64,000 nt of DNA, from positions 1 through 64,000 of the forward strand of contig DASQNC010000048.1 of assembly GCA_035645145.1 (NCBI GenBank), written 5' to 3'. Positions 16,735 through 30,019 of this stretch are shown here, one piece after another (position 1 is the first letter of the stretch; each line of letters opens with the position of its first letter). A model generated the notes under the pieces. That model searched no databases. It was not told the DNA's origin and worked only from the letters and a program-made list of their open reading frames with translations. The DNA comes from Azospirillaceae bacterium (GTDB lineage: Bacteria > Pseudomonadota > Alphaproteobacteria > Azospirillales > Azospirillaceae). The position numbers and the translations under genes are program-made.

Positions 16735-19338
16735 TTACATGACGTAGAACTGGTCGGTCCCGACTTCGCCCAGCTTCGTGATGCCGGTCAGGCCGGTCAG
16801 CTCCACCACGAGGTCCTGAGTGCCGTTCTGGACGAACAGGTAGCTGTTGGCACCGTACTGGAACACCACGGCGTTGCCAAGGGTGACATCGCTGTTGATC
16901 TCGGCGATGGCGTCGCTGAGGCTGCCCGGGGCAGCCAACAGGGTCGAGAAGCTGACCACACCGTCGGTGATCTTGACGTCCGTGGTCGTACCCGCCGCGT
17001 TGGCGGCAACCGCGTAGCCCACCCCCGCGATATCATCCACGAACACGAGGTCGTAGCCCTTACCGGCGGCCAGCTCCTCCGCAGTGGCCTTGTTGAAGCC
17101 GATGAGCTTGTCCGGAGCCGAGGCGGCCGACGGGGAGGTCCCGGTGCCGCTGTCGACGGTCGCGGTGATCACGTCGTCGCCGCCACCCAGCTTGACGGTC
17201 AGCTGGCTGTTGGTCGCCGCCAGGTCGAGCTTCAATGCGCCGGTCATGCCGGACGCATCGACTTCCTTCAGCACGTCCGACTCCATCGTGCCGGTCTTGT
17301 ACACCTTGGTCACCGTCAGGGCCTTGTCGCCGGTGACCACCAGCTTCTCGGCCTTATCGGACACCAGCGCCGTCAGCTCGTTGCTGATGTTCTTGCCGCC
17401 GCCCGACACGATGTTGACGGTCTCGATCCCGTTCAGGGTGAGGCTGGCCGCCGTGATGGTCGATGCGGCCGCCGCATCGGCCCCGGCGAACGTCACCGTG
17501 AAGGTGTCGGTCTTGCTGTCGGCGGCGCTGGCGCCCTTCTGGACGACCGTCAGGCCGTGGGCATCGCTGCCGGTGATGTCCAGGCCGATCCCCTTGGCGA
17601 CGTTCTCGATCGCCGCGTTGACGCTGCCGCTGTTGCCCGACAGCACCAGCTTGCCGATGGTGTTGCTGGAGCCGATCAGCTCCGCATCGAACGTGCGGCC
17701 GCCGAGGCCGACGAGGTCGACGTTCTCGAAGTTCTTGAACGCTGCCCCGTTGGAAACGTTGACCAGCGCAACGGCCAGGGTGTCGGTGCCCGCGCCGCCG
17801 TCCACGACGGCGTCGACGTTCACCGCACCGGTGCCCACGATGGAGTCGTTGCCATCGCCCAGCTCGATGACCGCGCCCTTGGCGACGGCGTTGCTGGCGA
17901 TGTTGAGCTTGTCGTCGCCCAGGCCGAGGCGGACGAAGCCCTTGTCGGCCAGCGCGGCGCCCAGCGTGATGCTGTCCTTGCCCGCACCGGTGGTGACTTC
18001 CTGCAGAGCGGCACTGCCGGTGGCGGTGACCCCGCCGGCAGCGGCCGTGGCCGTCAGGGTCTTCACCGCGGCGCCCAGGATGTTGAGGTTCGCCTTGCCC
18101 GGACCGGTGACGTTCACCTTCGTGGCGGCGGTGAAATTGTCGACGTCAAGCGCAAGCGCGGCGTTGGCGGTGACGTTGATGGTCTTGACGGTTTTGACAG
18201 CGGCGCCCTCGAGGATCTCGATGGTGTCCGCCGTACCGCCGGTGACCTTGCTGGAACCGGCGACGTTCAGCGTCTCCAGTGCGGCGCCATCGACGGTCAG
18301 CGTGCCGTCGGTCGCACCGGCTTCCAGGGATGCGTTGTTCAGCGAGACCGACGCGACCTTCGCCGTCGCGGCGTACTCGGCCGTGACGTCCGCCTTGGTC
18401 GTCGAATTGACGGCCGAGGTCCCCTTCAGGCCGAAGGTCTGGCCCTCGGCGAGGCCGGTCACGGTCGCGCCGTCGACCACGTTGCTTGCCAGCGTGATGG
18501 TCTTGGCGCCGTCGAACGCCGCGACACCCAGCTTGTCGGTGACGTCGAAGCCGCCGGTGAGGTTGGTGACGACGATGTTCTCGACGCTCTTGGTCTCGAA
18601 CCCGGCCGGCAGGACCTTTGCCGTCGCGATGATCTCGAGGGTGTCGGTGCCGCCGCCGCCGTCGACCACGTCGCCGGTGTTCAGCGTGGCCCCGGCCCCG
18701 CCGAGCACGGCCTTGATGGTGTCGTTGTTGGCGGTGCCGGTGACCTGCTCGCCAACCTTGTCGGTCAGGGTGAAGGTCTGGCCCGGCGTGCCGCCGTTGC
18801 CGCCGGCGGCGACGGTGGCCGCGACCTGCGTGGCGACCACGGCCTTGGCGGCGTCGCGCGAGGCCTCGGTGGCGCCGACGGTGGCCAGGAACTCGCGGGC
18901 GACCTGGGCGGCGGCGGCGCCAGCATAGCCCAGGATCTCAGGCGTGGTGTCGACCTCGGCGGTGAACGCCTGGGCCACTTCCACCTTGTTGGCCATCACC
19001 TTGGCGTCGTCGCCCTGGGCGCCGTTGGCCATGGTGAAGGCGATGTTGCCGACGTTCACCGTGCCCCTGGACAGCGCGTCGACCCAGAACTCCAGACCGG
19101 CCTTCTCGGCGTCGCGGCCGAACAGGTTGTTGTAGAGCTGGTTGACGATCTGCGCGTTGTTCAGGCCGGCGTACAGGTCCCTGTACTCCTGCGAGGCGCT
19201 GAAGGCGTTGATGACGGCAGCGAGGTTGCCGCCGTTGTCGGCGACCTGCTTCTCCCACCAGGCCAGACCGAGCGGATCGGCGGGGCGGTTGAAGAACGCA
19301 ATGTAGGCCTTCTGAATGGCAGCGGTGTGAGTCGTCAT
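16735..19338 (-). CDS. RsaA-like surface-layer protein with N-terminal DUF4214 and RTX-type repeats
   Basis: An 867-residue Ala/Thr/Val/Gly-rich protein with almost no Cys. Residues ~1-135 are a DUF4214 module (YIAFFNRPADPLGLAWWEKQ; LYNNLFGRDAEKAGLEFWV). The rest is beta-rich, with TGTANNDTI and scattered Ca-binding RTX-like turns (GAGKDSITLG, GLGDDKLNIA, GDGNDSIVG, GGGDDVITA). The C-terminal segment (VFQYGANSYLFVQNG then LVVELTGL) resembles the type I secretion region of Caulobacter RsaA. It has no Sec signal, which fits export by the T1SS at 1439-4584. As an abundant S-layer subunit it would coat the cell and anchor to LPS made by the neighbouring O-antigen genes; that role is inferred. It has its own promoter and terminator, as expected for a highly expressed single gene. 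Confidence 0.85.
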   Translation of the reverse strand: MTTHTAAIQKAYIAFFNRPADPLGLAWWEKQVADNGGNLAAVINAFSASQEYRDLYAGLNNAQIVNQLYNNLFGRDAEKAGLEFWVDALSRGTVNVGNIAFTMANGAQGDDAKVMANKVEVAQAFTAEVDTTPEILGYAGAAAAQVAREFLATVGATEASRDAAKAVVATQVAATVAAGGNGGTPGQTFTLTDKVGEQVTGTANNDTIKAVLGGAGATLNTGDVVDGGGGTDTLEIIATAKVLPAGFETKSVENIVVTNLTGGFDVTDKLGVAAFDGAKTITLASNVVDGATVTGLAEGQTFGLKGTSAVNSTTKADVTAEYAATAKVASVSLNNASLEAGATDGTLTVDGAALETLNVAGSSKVTGGTADTIEILEGAAVKTVKTINVTANAALALDVDNFTAATKVNVTGPGKANLNILGAAVKTLTATAAAGGVTATGSAALQEVTTGAGKDSITLGAALADKGFVRLGLGDDKLNIASNAVAKGAVIELGDGNDSIVGTGAVNVDAVVDGGAGTDTLAVALVNVSNGAAFKNFENVDLVGLGGRTFDAELIGSSNTIGKLVLSGNSGSVNAAIENVAKGIGLDITGSDAHGLTVVQKGASAADSKTDTFTVTFAGADAAAASTITAASLTLNGIETVNIVSGGGKNISNELTALVSDKAEKLVVTGDKALTVTKVYKTGTMESDVLKEVDASGMTGALKLDLAATNSQLTVKLGGGDDVITATVDSGTGTSPSAASAPDKLIGFNKATAEELAAGKGYDLVFVDDIAGVGYAVAANAAGTTTDVKITDGVVSFSTLLAAPGSLSDAIAEINSDVTLGNAVVFQYGANSYLFVQNGTQDLVVELTGLTGITKLGEVGTDQFYVM

Positions 19339-19382
19339 GTCTCGGGAAGCTCCTATCGGGACCCAGTTGGACAGGTCAGTGG

Positions 19383-19412
19383 GTTACTATACCCCCATAG
19401 ACCGGGTGTCAA
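19383..19412 (-). promoter_or_regulatory. Putative strong promoter of the surface-layer gene
   Basis: On the minus strand a perfect TTGACA (19412-19407) precedes TATAGT (19391-19386) by 15 bases, or TAGTAA by 17 bases. The 12-mer GGGTATAGTAAC is shared with the XRE gene promoter. The leader is about 45-50 bases with AGGAG 11 bases before the ATG. Confidence 0.6.
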
Positions 19413-19499
19413 TCGCCGGATGCGCCTGTCCAATGGTTGCCACACTACTCGAAATCGCGTTGCAAATCCGCAACACGCGGGTGGGTCAAACGGCTTGCG

Positions 19500-23786
<4,287 letters not shown>

Positions 23787-23790
<4 letters not shown>

Positions 23791-24950
23791 GACAGCAGCG
23801 CCTCCACGAAGCGGTTCGCAACCACATCCCAGGCCGTGTTCATCCGGGCGAAGTGGCGCCCCGCCTCGCCCAGCCGTCCACGCTCCACCGGATCGGCGAG
23901 GACCGACAGGCCGTCGATCATCTCGTCGGCGTCCGACACGGCAAATCCCCCGCCGCTCAAAGTGACGAACTCGGTGGTGACGTCGCACTTGGCGTTCACG
24001 AACACCGGGACGCCGAGCAGCCACGCCTCGAAAATGACGATGGAGAAGCTCTCAAGGGCCGAGGGGTTGACCAGCGCGCGGGCGCCACGGATCGCCCCCG
24101 ACTTCACGGCCGGATCGACGAAGCCGAGATCGACCACCCGCGGGTCGGGCGGCAATGCGACGCCGTTCCCGCCACCGACCAGCACGAGCTTGAGATCCGG
24201 CATCCGTGCCCAGACGGCCCCCATCCATTCCAGAAGCTGCGGCAGCCCCTTCCCGGCGTCCTTTCGACCGACGTACACGATGTAGGGGCCGTCGACCGGT
24301 GCCGGGCCGGGAGCGGCGGGCGCGTCGACGCCCAGGCCGACCACCGGGCTTTCGACCAGCCGGCGCCCGGTGGCGAGGCCGTGTTCCCGGATCGCCAGAC
24401 GTTTTTCGGCCGCCGACAGGAACGCGCAGTTCCGCGCCCGCTCGATCATCGCGCGCGTGCTCGGCCAATAAAGCTGGCCTTCGTCATGCAGGCAGGGCAT
24501 CAGCGTCAGCGCATCGCCCAGGACCTCGGCGGCGGAATAGGCCAAGCCCTGCGTATAGGGCAGCGCCAACGTCACCCCGGCGGGCTTGGCCGCGGCATGG
24601 TCCAGCAGCGCCGCGCTGTTGCAACTCGAACGGGCCAGGACGTGGTACTCGTCCGGCGCCAGCGTCTCCCCCCGCAGAACGCGCGACAGCAGCGCCTCGT
24701 AGTCCGCGCGGCCGCCCTTGTCGACCGGGAACCGGCGCACGACCAGATTCGTCCCCTGTTCGTGCGGTTCCTCGCCAACCGGAAGCTGGTCCTCCCACCA
24801 ATTGTGGAAGGGGGATTGGCAGGCGGTCGCCAGCAATTCGACCGACAGGCCGCGGCGGGCGAGTTCCTGGGCATAGCGGCGCGCCGCCACTTCGGCACCG
24901 CCGGAGAAGTGGCCGAACCACGGCGTGATGATGCGGACGTCGGGTGTCAT
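23787..24950 (-). CDS. Glycosyltransferase, GT4 family
   Basis: A 387-residue GT-B enzyme. The N-terminal acceptor domain starts VRIITPWFGHFSGGAEVAA, the Gly-rich loop typical of GT4. The C-terminal donor domain holds YIVYVGRKDAGKGLPQLL and an acidic ESFSIVIFEAWLLG motif (EX7E) near residue 305. No transmembrane segment. The stop overlaps the next gene's ATG, and its own ATG at 24950 overlaps the stop of the upstream methyltransferase by four bases, so the three genes are translationally coupled. Probably a rhamnosyl- or mannosyltransferase of the O-polysaccharide; the sugar is inferred from gmd/rmd. Confidence 0.9.
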
Positions 24951-26284
24951 GCGCGAACGGCCACCAGCGCATAGTCGGGTGCCGCGAACAGGTGCCGGCC
25001 GACGGCCTCCACCATGGGATTCAGCGTCGGGGCCAAGGGGTCGTCCGCCGGAACGGGCTTCAACGGGTTGTCCAGCCGATGCTCGCTCAGCCGCATGATC
25101 CGCGGCTCGATGAAGCCGACCTCTTCCGCCAGCAGCCTCAAGAGATCGGGCACGACGGGGCGGCGGTGGGTCGGGTCGATGTAGAAGGCGCAGGCGCCGA
25201 CCACCAGGTTCTCGGGGTTCGGCGTCTCGAACACGAGCACACCGCCGGGGGCCAGCACGCGGCGGGCTTCGGCCAGAAGCCGGACGAGATCGGTCAGGCT
25301 GATATGCTCGATCACGTGGAACGCCGTGATGCCGCGCAGGCTCGCATCCGGTTGCCGCGCAACCCAGGCGACCGCATCCTCCTCGGCGACGTCGTGCCCG
25401 CGCCCGCGGACATCCCGCAGGAAGTCGGGGTTGAGATCGACCCCCAGGGTCTTGACCCCGTTCTCCTGCAGCAGGTCGAGCCACTCCCCACGCCCGCAGC
25501 CAAGATCGGCAACGGGCAGTGACGCAAGGGCGTCGGGCTGGCCGGCGAACAGGGGCAGGTAGACGGACTGGCGGCGGCGGACAAGCTCGGTGCTGCCCCG
25601 GAACGCGGCCTCGAACCGGGCGTAGAAGCCGGGCATGAGGGTGAAGTCGAGCTCCTGCCCGCCCCCGCCGCTCCCGGCGGGTGCCGCGGGCTGGCCGGCA
25701 GCGGCCGCCGTCGGCGCCCCGAGCCGGTTCCTCAACTCGAGCGCATCGATCTGGCGGGAGAACCGCACCTCCGCGTCGCGAACGGCGGCTTGCGTCAAGG
25801 TCTCGAGCTCCGACCGCAGCTCCGCGAGTTCGCTCCGGCGGGCGGATCGGCGCAGTTCGGCATCCCACCGCCGCCCCTCGTGGGCCAGGCGGCGTTCGAG
25901 ATCCGCCGTCTGCGTGGCCAGGACGCGGACGGCGGCAAGCGCATCCTCCAGGGCCCGGCGCTGGTCGTAGCCGAGCATCGCCATGATGCGCAGGCCGATC
26001 CGCTTCAGGATCGGGAATTGGCGGAACGGGAACCGGTCCAGGGTCACGGGCCAGGTCGCCCGCGGCCGGGTTCCGGCCGTCGCGGCGGTCACCAACGCCT
26101 CGAACCGGGCCCAGGCCCCCGTGTTGCCCGCCCCGGCTTCGTCCGTGCCCGCCCGCGCCAGCGCCACCGCCTGCGCCGCGACGACGTCGATCTCCGCCAC
26201 CGGAGGCCGGGGCGCACCGCCCGTGCCGGTCGCCCGTGGCGTGGCCGTCACGCCGGATTGCGCGGGCGCTTCATCGAACTTCAT
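24947..26284 (-). CDS. Coiled-coil-containing SAM methyltransferase (WbdD-like)
   Basis: A 445-residue protein. Residues ~1-110 are Ala/Pro-rich with a basic FPILKRIGLRIMAMLGYDQRR patch that may touch the membrane. Residues ~110-190 form a charged coiled coil (LERRLAHEGRRWDAELRR; SELAELRSELETL). Residues ~230-445 are a class I methyltransferase: VADLGCGRGEWLDLLQENG is SAM motif I, followed by GVDLN, and FHVIEHIS is motif IV. The order differs from E. coli WbdD (enzymatic head, then coiled coil), but the combination and its place beside wzt/wzm suggest a chain-capping methyltransferase that sets O-antigen length. No kinase domain is present. Confidence 0.8.
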   Translation of the reverse strand: MKFDEAPAQSGVTATPRATGTGGAPRPPVAEIDVVAAQAVALARAGTDEAGAGNTGAWARFEALVTAATAGTRPRATWPVTLDRFPFRQFPILKRIGLRIMAMLGYDQRRALEDALAAVRVLATQTADLERRLAHEGRRWDAELRRSARRSELAELRSELETLTQAAVRDAEVRFSRQIDALELRNRLGAPTAAAAGQPAAPAGSGGGGQELDFTLMPGFYARFEAAFRGSTELVRRRQSVYLPLFAGQPDALASLPVADLGCGRGEWLDLLQENGVKTLGVDLNPDFLRDVRGRGHDVAEEDAVAWVARQPDASLRGITAFHVIEHISLTDLVRLLAEARRVLAPGGVLVFETPNPENLVVGACAFYIDPTHRRPVVPDLLRLLAEEVGFIEPRIMRLSEHRLDNPLKPVPADDPLAPTLNPMVEAVGRHLFAAPDYALVAVRA

Positions 26285-26412
26285 TCCGTCCCCCTACTGC
26301 CGGGCGCCCCAACTGCCGGTTGATTGCCGCCCACCAAACCCCGGCTTGGCGGAGGCCCTCCACAGGCTCCGACCGAGCGGCGGCGCGTTCGGCGCCGCCG
26401 GAATATGACGGT

Positions 26413-27669
26413 TCACGGTACGTCGCAAGTCGTTCCGCACCCCTGCGCGGGGGCGGAAACCGCAGCCTCGTCGAGGATCAGCTCCGGCTCCAGGCGGCAG
26501 ACGCCGTAGAAACGGGGACCGAGGAAACCCGCCACCTCGAAGTCCGTCAGGCCGTCGCACCAATGGTAGCATTGGTGCAGGTGCGTTTCCTCGCTGTGCA
26601 GCGCCGCGGTCACCGTGTACATCCCCGGCCCGAGGTTCATCGGCATGCGCAGCACGACATCGGACGTCGTGCCCGCCTTGAACCGGAGGCCGCGGCCGAG
26701 CAGGTGGGTGTTCGTCCCGAAGACATCCTGGCCAAGCCGGTTGCGGATCATGATCCCCAGGGTGGCGTCCTCTGCCAGTTCGGCATTGGCCCGAATCCGC
26801 AGCACAAGGTCGGCGACCTCGCCCGAGCCGACCACCCGCCCCCCGGACCGGCTGCCGACCAGACGGGCCCCCACGAATTCCAGCTCCCGCGTGCCGTAGC
26901 CGATCCCGGCGGCACGCCGCTGGCCGCCGGCCGACGCGAGATCCCCCTCCTCCATGCCGGCGATGATCTGGTTGTAGACGTTCACCGCATCGTCGGGACT
27001 GGCGGTGGTGACCACCCGGCCACGATCCAGGACCATGGCCCGGTTGCACACGACCTTGATGGCGTTGAGGTCGTGGGAGACGAGGACGATCGCACCGCCT
27101 TGGGCACGGAAGTCGGCGATGCGGCGCATGCATTTCTGCTGGAAGTGCGCATCGCCCACCGCGAGCGCCTCGTCGACCACCAGACAGGCCGGTTCGGCAT
27201 GGACCGCGATCGCGAACGCCAGCCGGACGACCATGCCCGACGAATAGGTCTTCAGGGGACGGTCGATGAACTCCTCGAGTTCGCTGAACGCGATGATCTC
27301 GTCGCGTTTGCGGGCAACCTCCGCAGGGGTCATGCCGAGGAGGGCGGCGTTGAAGCCGATATTGGCATCGCCGCTGAGTTCGGGGTTGAAACCGGTGCCG
27401 AGTTCCAGCAGCCCCGTGATGCGGCCATCCACATGGACCGAGCCCGCGTCCGGGAGGCTGATGCCCATGACCAGCTTGAGCAACGTCGACTTGCCGGCGC
27501 CGTTGCGGCCGATGATGCCGAACGCCTCGCCCGGTGCGACTTCGAAGCTGACATCCTGAAGCGCAACCGCCTCGTGGTGCAGGCGGCGGCGCAGGACGAT
27601 TTCCTTCAGGCGGTCGGCCGGCTGCCGGTAGACGCGGAACCGCTTGCTGACATTGGAGACCCGGATCAC
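26413..27669 (-). CDS. wzt: O-antigen ABC transporter ATP-binding protein with C-terminal glycan-binding domain
   Basis: A 418-residue Wzt. The ABC domain (about 1-245) has Walker A GRNGAGKST (about 55-63), the degenerate signature YSSGMVVRLAFA typical of Wzt/TagH, and Walker B CLVVDEALAVGD. A C-terminal beta-sandwich (about 265-405) fits the Wzt carbohydrate-binding domain that recognises the capped chain end (FGTNTHLLG; GMYTVTAALHSEE). That fits recognition of a terminal methyl or other cap placed by the upstream-encoded methyltransferase. The permease gene ends 10 bp upstream. The gap of 128 bp before the methyltransferase gene may carry an internal start signal. Confidence 0.95.
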   Translation of the reverse strand: MIRVSNVSKRFRVYRQPADRLKEIVLRRRLHHEAVALQDVSFEVAPGEAFGIIGRNGAGKSTLLKLVMGISLPDAGSVHVDGRITGLLELGTGFNPELSGDANIGFNAALLGMTPAEVARKRDEIIAFSELEEFIDRPLKTYSSGMVVRLAFAIAVHAEPACLVVDEALAVGDAHFQQKCMRRIADFRAQGGAIVLVSHDLNAIKVVCNRAMVLDRGRVVTTASPDDAVNVYNQIIAGMEEGDLASAGGQRRAAGIGYGTRELEFVGARLVGSRSGGRVVGSGEVADLVLRIRANAELAEDATLGIMIRNRLGQDVFGTNTHLLGRGLRFKAGTTSDVVLRMPMNLGPGMYTVTAALHSEETHLHQCYHWCDGLTDFEVAGFLGPRFYGVCRLEPELILDEAAVSAPAQGCGTTCDVP

Positions 27670-27679
27670 CGCAAGCCCC

Positions 27680-28495
27680 TCACAGGAAATCCCGGATATC
27701 GCGTTCGAGGCGGCGGATCACCCGCAGGGCGATCCAGGAACCGACCGCGCCGGCACACAGGCTCAGGATCATGAGCCCGTACGACGGCGGCGCCCCGAAC
27801 ACCAGCGCCCTATGGTAACCGTCGATGAACCAGTTCGCCGGATTGAACGACTGGAGCGCCTGCACCGGGGCGGGCAGCACCGACAACACGTAAACGATTG
27901 GCGTCAGCCAGAACCAGATTTGCAGCACGACGGCCAAGGCATCCTTGGTGTCGCGGATGAACACCGTCAGCACCGCCCCGGCCGCGCCGAGGCAGAACGC
28001 CAGCAATTGCTGCTGGGCGACAAGAAGCGGCAGGTACAGCACGTTCGGCGTCAGCCCGCCGAATGCAAGCTGCAAGGCCACGACGACCAACAGGATCGCG
28101 GACAGCACGATACCTTCGGAAATCGCGATGTGGACGGCGATGGTGGGAAGTCCGACCGGCACCTTCGTCAGGATCGCGCGCCGCTCGATGAAGACGCCGG
28201 CTGTCCGCACGACCGTGTTGGCGAACGCGGCCCACGGCATGATCCCGGAAACCAGATAGGTCCCGTAATCATAGACCGACGCGTTGCCCGGCAGACGCGG
28301 GGCGAACAGCCCGGAGAACACTGTCGTGAAGATCAGGATCTGGGTGATCGGATTGATCAGGAGCCAGGCGCTTCCGAGGGTGGACCCCGCGTATCGCTCG
28401 AGCAGGTCCTGGCGCACGAGGCGCACGAGAAGTGGCGGTATCATTGGGCGGGGTTCTAGCAAAAGGCGGCGGACCATACCGGTTCGGGACGTCAT
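27680..28495 (-). CDS. wzm: O-antigen ABC transporter permease
   Basis: A polytopic inner-membrane protein of about 271 residues of the ABC-2 type. It has about six hydrophobic segments and the family's LLVRLVRQDLLERYAGSTLGSAWLLINP opening (given here from position 22 in two blocks), the amphipathic start of Wzm/KpsM permeases. WFWLTPIVYVLSVLP and FNPANWFIDGYHRALV are conserved Wzm segments. With Wzt it flips the finished, lipid-linked O-polysaccharide into the periplasm. Start is uncertain: ATG at 28495 (GGGGTG upstream) was preferred over GTG 28504 and ATG 28444. Confidence 0.93.
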   Translation of the reverse strand: MTSRTGMVRRLLLEPRPMIPPLLVRLVRQDLLERYAGSTLGSAWLLINPITQILIFTTVFSGLFAPRLPGNASVYDYGTYLVSGIMPWAAFANTVVRTAGVFIERRAILTKVPVGLPTIAVHIAISEGIVLSAILLVVVALQLAFGGLTPNVLYLPLLVAQQQLLAFCLGAAGAVLTVFIRDTKDALAVVLQIWFWLTPIVYVLSVLPAPVQALQSFNPANWFIDGYHRALVFGAPPSYGLMILSLCAGAVGSWIALRVIRRLERDIRDFL

Positions 28496-28567
28496 AGGCC
28501 ACACCCCAGAATTCCGGGAGCGATGGTGCCGCCCGACCGCGGCATTTGTGCAACGCGGCAGAAACCG

Positions 28568-29713
28568 TTACGAGGCCCCGACCGCCCGCGAACGGGCTGC
28601 CGGCCCGCCCTCCACGGCCAATGCCGACGCCAGCGCCTCCACGAACGCGGGCATCGAACGGGCTTTCGCCGTCGCGGCCGCACCGCGCGCGCAGGTCTCG
28701 TACAGGCCGGGCTCCTCGATAAGGTGGCGTATCGCGTCGGCCACCCCCGCAGCGCTTGCCTCCGCCGCCAGAAGCCCGTCGACCCCGTGGGACACCTGTT
28801 CCCGCAGCCCGCCGACGGGGGTGGCGACGACGGGCAGCCCGGCCGCGTGCGCCGCCGCAACCACACCCGACTGGCTGGCCTCGATGTAAGGCAGGACCAC
28901 AATGTCGTGGGCGCCCAGCACGCTCCCCACCTCCGCATGCGGAACCCAGCGGTTGTGAACCTCGACCCCGGGGGCCGGCAATCGCCCGGCGAATGGAGCA
29001 AGGTCCCCGTCGCCGACAATGGTCAGCGTGGCGGAGACCCCATCCGCCCGCAGATTGGCGTAAGCGTCGAGCAGGAGGTCGAGCCCCTTGTAGGCGAGTA
29101 TGCGCCCGAAGAAGAGAAGGCGACTCGGCCGGCCGGTGCGCGCCGCGGCCGCCGGGGCATAGCCCATGGTCGGGTGGAAGAGCGTGGCGATGCGCGTCTC
29201 CGGCACGCGCGCTTCGACGCGCCGGGCGACATGGGTGCTGAGGGCGACCACACGGTCGGCGCGCGAGAACTCCCATTCCCAATACTTGTCGAGCAACGCC
29301 GATCCCTCCCCCGGGTGATGCACGGCGTCGTGGACCACGGTGGCGTAGCGGATTCCCCGTGCCTGGACGGCTCCCACCAGGAACGGCGACCAGATGTGCG
29401 GCATGAGGGTGACGACCCATGAAACCCCCGCCGCCTCGGCATAGGCCGCGACCCGCCGGGCGAGCCGGGGCAGGCCGAGCGTCCTGGCAAGGGTGGCCGG
29501 CACCGAACCGATCGTATCGACCTCGAGCGTGGGCACGCCGAGGCCGCGCAGCTCGTCGATCAACTCGTTCTGGCGGGACACCGACAGCAGGGGGACGAAG
29601 GGACCAGCCGATGCCGCACGGGCGAGGTCGACGGTGAAACGGCTCAACGCCCCCCGCCGCCCCCAGAAGAGAAGCAGAACGCGCGGCTTTTCCTCGCTCA
29701 AGGGGGGACGCAT
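28568..29713 (-). CDS. Glycosyltransferase, GT4 family
   Basis: A 381-residue GT-B glycosyltransferase: N-terminal PRVLLLFWGRRGALSRFTVDL, middle LFFGRILAYKGLDLLLDAY (donor domain start) and VVLPYIEASQSGVVAAAHAAG as the EX7E-type motif. I start it at the ATG at 29713 with GGAGAG six bases upstream, because the longer frame to 29908 adds a low-complexity Pro/Ala/Arg stretch. It is the first gene of the leftward O-polysaccharide cluster, 72 bp before wzm, and divergent from the acyltransferase gene at 30020. Likely role: adds a sugar to the primer or the adaptor region; not provable from sequence. Confidence 0.88.
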   Translation of the reverse strand: MRPPLSEEKPRVLLLFWGRRGALSRFTVDLARAASAGPFVPLLSVSRQNELIDELRGLGVPTLEVDTIGSVPATLARTLGLPRLARRVAAYAEAAGVSWVVTLMPHIWSPFLVGAVQARGIRYATVVHDAVHHPGEGSALLDKYWEWEFSRADRVVALSTHVARRVEARVPETRIATLFHPTMGYAPAAAARTGRPSRLLFFGRILAYKGLDLLLDAYANLRADGVSATLTIVGDGDLAPFAGRLPAPGVEVHNRWVPHAEVGSVLGAHDIVVLPYIEASQSGVVAAAHAAGLPVVATPVGGLREQVSHGVDGLLAAEASAAGVADAIRHLIEEPGLYETCARGAAATAKARSMPAFVEALASALAVEGGPAARSRAVGAS

Positions 29714-30019
29714 CGGCGGCTCTCCGGTCGCAATGTCCGTCGGACGGCACGGGGCTCGCCCCGGGAAACGGTCGGAACCACTAGCGTCCGCACACGCCCC
29801 TGTCACGTCCGGAGGGGCGACGGCAACACCATCCCCGGGGGCCGGACGGGAGGGAGGCGCCACCGGCGCATGTCGCAGGCGCTTGCACGACCGCATCCCG
29901 GCGAACATTATCCGCGCCCGATCCCCGCGACGGCACCTTGGCCGCCGGGCTGAACCCGCGGTGGCAACTGTGACGCTGTGACATTGCCCCGGCCATCAAC
30001 AGGCAATGGTGTATTGCGG
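29714..30019. other. Divergent intergenic region
   Basis: Just over 300 bases separating the leftward O-antigen cluster from the rightward acyltransferase. I see no credible small gene, hairpin or repeated box here. It presumably carries both promoters, but no clear -35/-10 pair stands out in the GC-rich sequence. Confidence 0.4.

Noticed and set aside
16735-19338. Tandem DNA repeats or a CRISPR-like array inside the surface-layer gene
   Set aside because: The repetition is only at the protein motif level (Gly/Asp turns); no DNA unit repeats exactly with regular spacing.
26285-26412. A missing small gene between the WbdD-like and wzt genes
   Set aside because: The 128 bases contain no frame with a ribosome site and no homology I can see.
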